DNA from: Branchiostoma belcheri
Lineage: Eukaryota; Chordata; Leptocardii; Amphioxiformes; Branchiostomatidae
Assembly: GCF_001625305.1 (NCBI RefSeq)
Contig: NW_017803963.1
Coordinates: 57,425 to 121,424 of the forward strand
DNA length: 64,000 nt
Direction of reading: 5' to 3'
Made by a program: the position numbers and the translations under genes
The notes under the pieces: model-generated
The model's input: the letters and a program-made list of their open reading frames with translations, nothing else
Databases searched by the model: none
Told to the model about the DNA's origin: nothing
In this document: one piece after another, positions 40,201 through 43,200 of the stretch
Numbering within the stretch: position 1 is the stretch's first letter
Layout of the letters: every line of letters starts with the position of its first letter

Positions 40201-43200
40201 TATCCTACCCTCGAATATTTTTGAAAAAAAAACTTCTTTGCAGTTCCAGAACAAACTGATGCCACTTCTTCCTTAACAAATGAGCTATTCAGCTATGAGA
40301 TATCAAAACAGGAAGTTCTGCTGTAGTACCATTCAATGCCACTAGGCGGCCTCAAAACTACTCATCTCATCAACACCTATCCACCCAGGAAGTTTCATTA
40401 TTTTCAACCCTTTTAAATATTTTGACTAAACCACATACAAGCACAAACACACACACACAAACGCTATAAAAAGCATGTCCTTTTTTATCATTCGTGGTAA
40501 TAAAGAACAAAATAAAGATAGATAAGCATACCTTTATATATCTATACGATAGTCTGCATACTGTGCTGACAACTAAGCGAACATACACTGCTATGTTTTA
40601 TATTTGCTTTGCAGCTTTCTTTAAAGTAAATTTGCATACCTGTACAGTCAGTACCTCCGTATCCAGGGCAACACCGATCGCATGTACGGTAAGCTGTACG
40701 ATAGTTGGTCCTAAAACACACATAATACCAATTATTAAACTATCGAAGAAGTTACCAAATGTATAGCCTGAGTGCCAGCCTTGTTAGCTTTCGTCTGCTA
40801 CCCAAGATCCGTTCCCCGTCCGTTGGCGTTTTGGTAACTTCTGCCCGTTGGTGGGGAGCGGATCTTGGGTAGCGGACAAAAGCTAACAAGGCTGACAATC
40901 AAGCTACCAAATTTATGCAACAATTGCTTGTCATAAATAAGCATTCCACTGATCAAAAGTACCAGATATTCAGGTTATGTGTGTGTTTGGATAGTATTAT
41001 TTCTAAAAACTGAAACATCACCATATTGACGTGACCTTAAAAGAACTTATAACAAAAGGATTGTAAAGCTCATGTCATACATTCACTACCCTCTCCCGAA
41101 TGCGAAATGATAGGGGCATGGTCGGACTGTTCCTGAACTCCAGCGGACCTGTTTGGCTGGTGTTCAGGAACAGTCCGACCATGTCCCTATCATTTCAGAA
41201 TCAATTTCCGAACCAGCCCTGAATGCTGGACAACCTACAACGATTCCAATGTTATTTGATGTTTGGGATACAATATTGTTTCTCTTATATTCGTAGTACG
41301 ATCTTGTGTCTTATAGTTTACTTATATAATTTACTTTGATTTTGCAACTTTATCTGATACCTTTATTAATTCTGAGTTGATTTTGTTGAAGAGGTTCATT
41401 AGTCACGTAGAATTAACAATTAGTAGAAATTCTTCGATCAGTGACTGTATTTTTGTAAGGTAAATCACATACCTCCAAATTTTCGGCGTCGACTGCACAC
41501 CTTGATCACGGAGTGACCTAGTCTCGCGAGAACATGAGACTAGGTTGACACTTGTATGGATCTTCTGGCCTCCCCCGCCTTCCAAATAAGGAAGCGGTCC
41601 ATATCCAGTTGGAACGTGCCGGGATGAATCGCAATGAAGGTTGGGAGCTGCCCAAGTCCTACTTACCCCTACTCCGCAAGAAGGCGGGGGAGGCCAGAAG
41701 ATCCACACAAGTCTCGACCTGGTCTCGTGTTCTCGCGAGACTAGGTCACTCCGTGAGCAAGGTGTGCAGTCGACACCGAAAATTTGGAGGTATGTGATTT
41801 ACCTTACAAAAATACAGTCACTGATCGAAGAATTTCTACTAACTGTGAGTTGATTTTATTACTCCGTGAAGGAGGTCAGGACCTCCGGACGGAGTGTTGT
41901 GAGTAGCCTTTTTTTGTCGTGTTCGCAGTTAAAACACTGGGTTGTCTTTGTGTAATCAGCACGCAATTCTATACGCCGTCTGCGGGCATGCCCGTGTTGA
42001 TGCACGAATGTGTATTTTTGCCGTTGCTGTTTTCGCGGTCAATGTAATATTGCAGATGCACCCCTAAAATTTTGAGGCAAATTGGAATGGTCCAGAAAAA
42101 CCCGTTGTTTGGAATAGCGGTGGGGGATGGAACTTCATGCAGCCGTGCGGACGGGTCGATATGTGGTACCATACGTGTTCGCAGTCAAAACGCATTGTTC
42201 CGTACGTAGCATTTCTGTGTAATTTGGCATGTGGTGTGGCATTATGTCCGGGATGATGCAAGTCTTTTTACTTTTACCATAGCTGTTTTGATATTGGAGT
42301 AAATGCTTATTTTTGAAACATCCCCGTAATGTCGTTGAGATGTTTTGGCCTGGGTATGTGACCGGCGGTAGTAACACTCGCGGTGCTGGCTGCAACTGTT
42401 GCTAATTAATATAGCTGACTGGTTTTTGGCCAAGCCAGTCGCGCTTTACTGATAAAGGGCCATAAAGTTTTGGACATTATGTAACTGTTTAATGTTTTTC
42501 GGGCAACTGTTTCAGGTTATTTGCTTATGATATGTATTCCTTATTTAAGTGATATAACAGAAACGGTAAGACGGTGGGGCTGTAGGTCTCAGGCGTTGAC
42601 GCTTGGGGTTATTTTTGTTGCAAAATAAAAGACTTCACTGAGGATTGTCGCCTATGGCCTCTTGTTGATTTTGTTTGGGGTTGTTTGGGGAACCATTGGA
42701 TAGGGTCATCAGGCAATATTTATTTCCATGTTGAATATATAAACAAACAACACGGTGGTCAAATTCAGGCCCAATGTTCCCACCTGCTTTAGAACCAGAA
42801 TCGTTTTCGATATGACGTCATTCGAACCGAACGGGGTTTGATCTGGTTTTTTTCAGGCCCTTTTTACGCGAGTACCTCCTAACAGAAAAAAATCACAATA
42901 TCACAAATACAAACCGTTTCGTGGACAGTACATGTACGCTTATCATTTTGTTGTGGACATTCGTGGCTGACCTTAAATATATATTGTAATGATTCTTTAC
43001 AATAGTATGTATCTCACATGTGTACACTCCCCACTTTCGGGGAAGATGGCATGTCTGCAAACCTAGAAGCATGGAGTGTCCAAAATGTCTTATTGTCAAT
43101 ATTGACGGCTCAAAATGGTCGACCGTAACGGCTTTCCCGACAATCGAGTTTTAGGGATTTTTTTTTAAATGCCCTTGATTTTGAATTATGGGTAATTATC

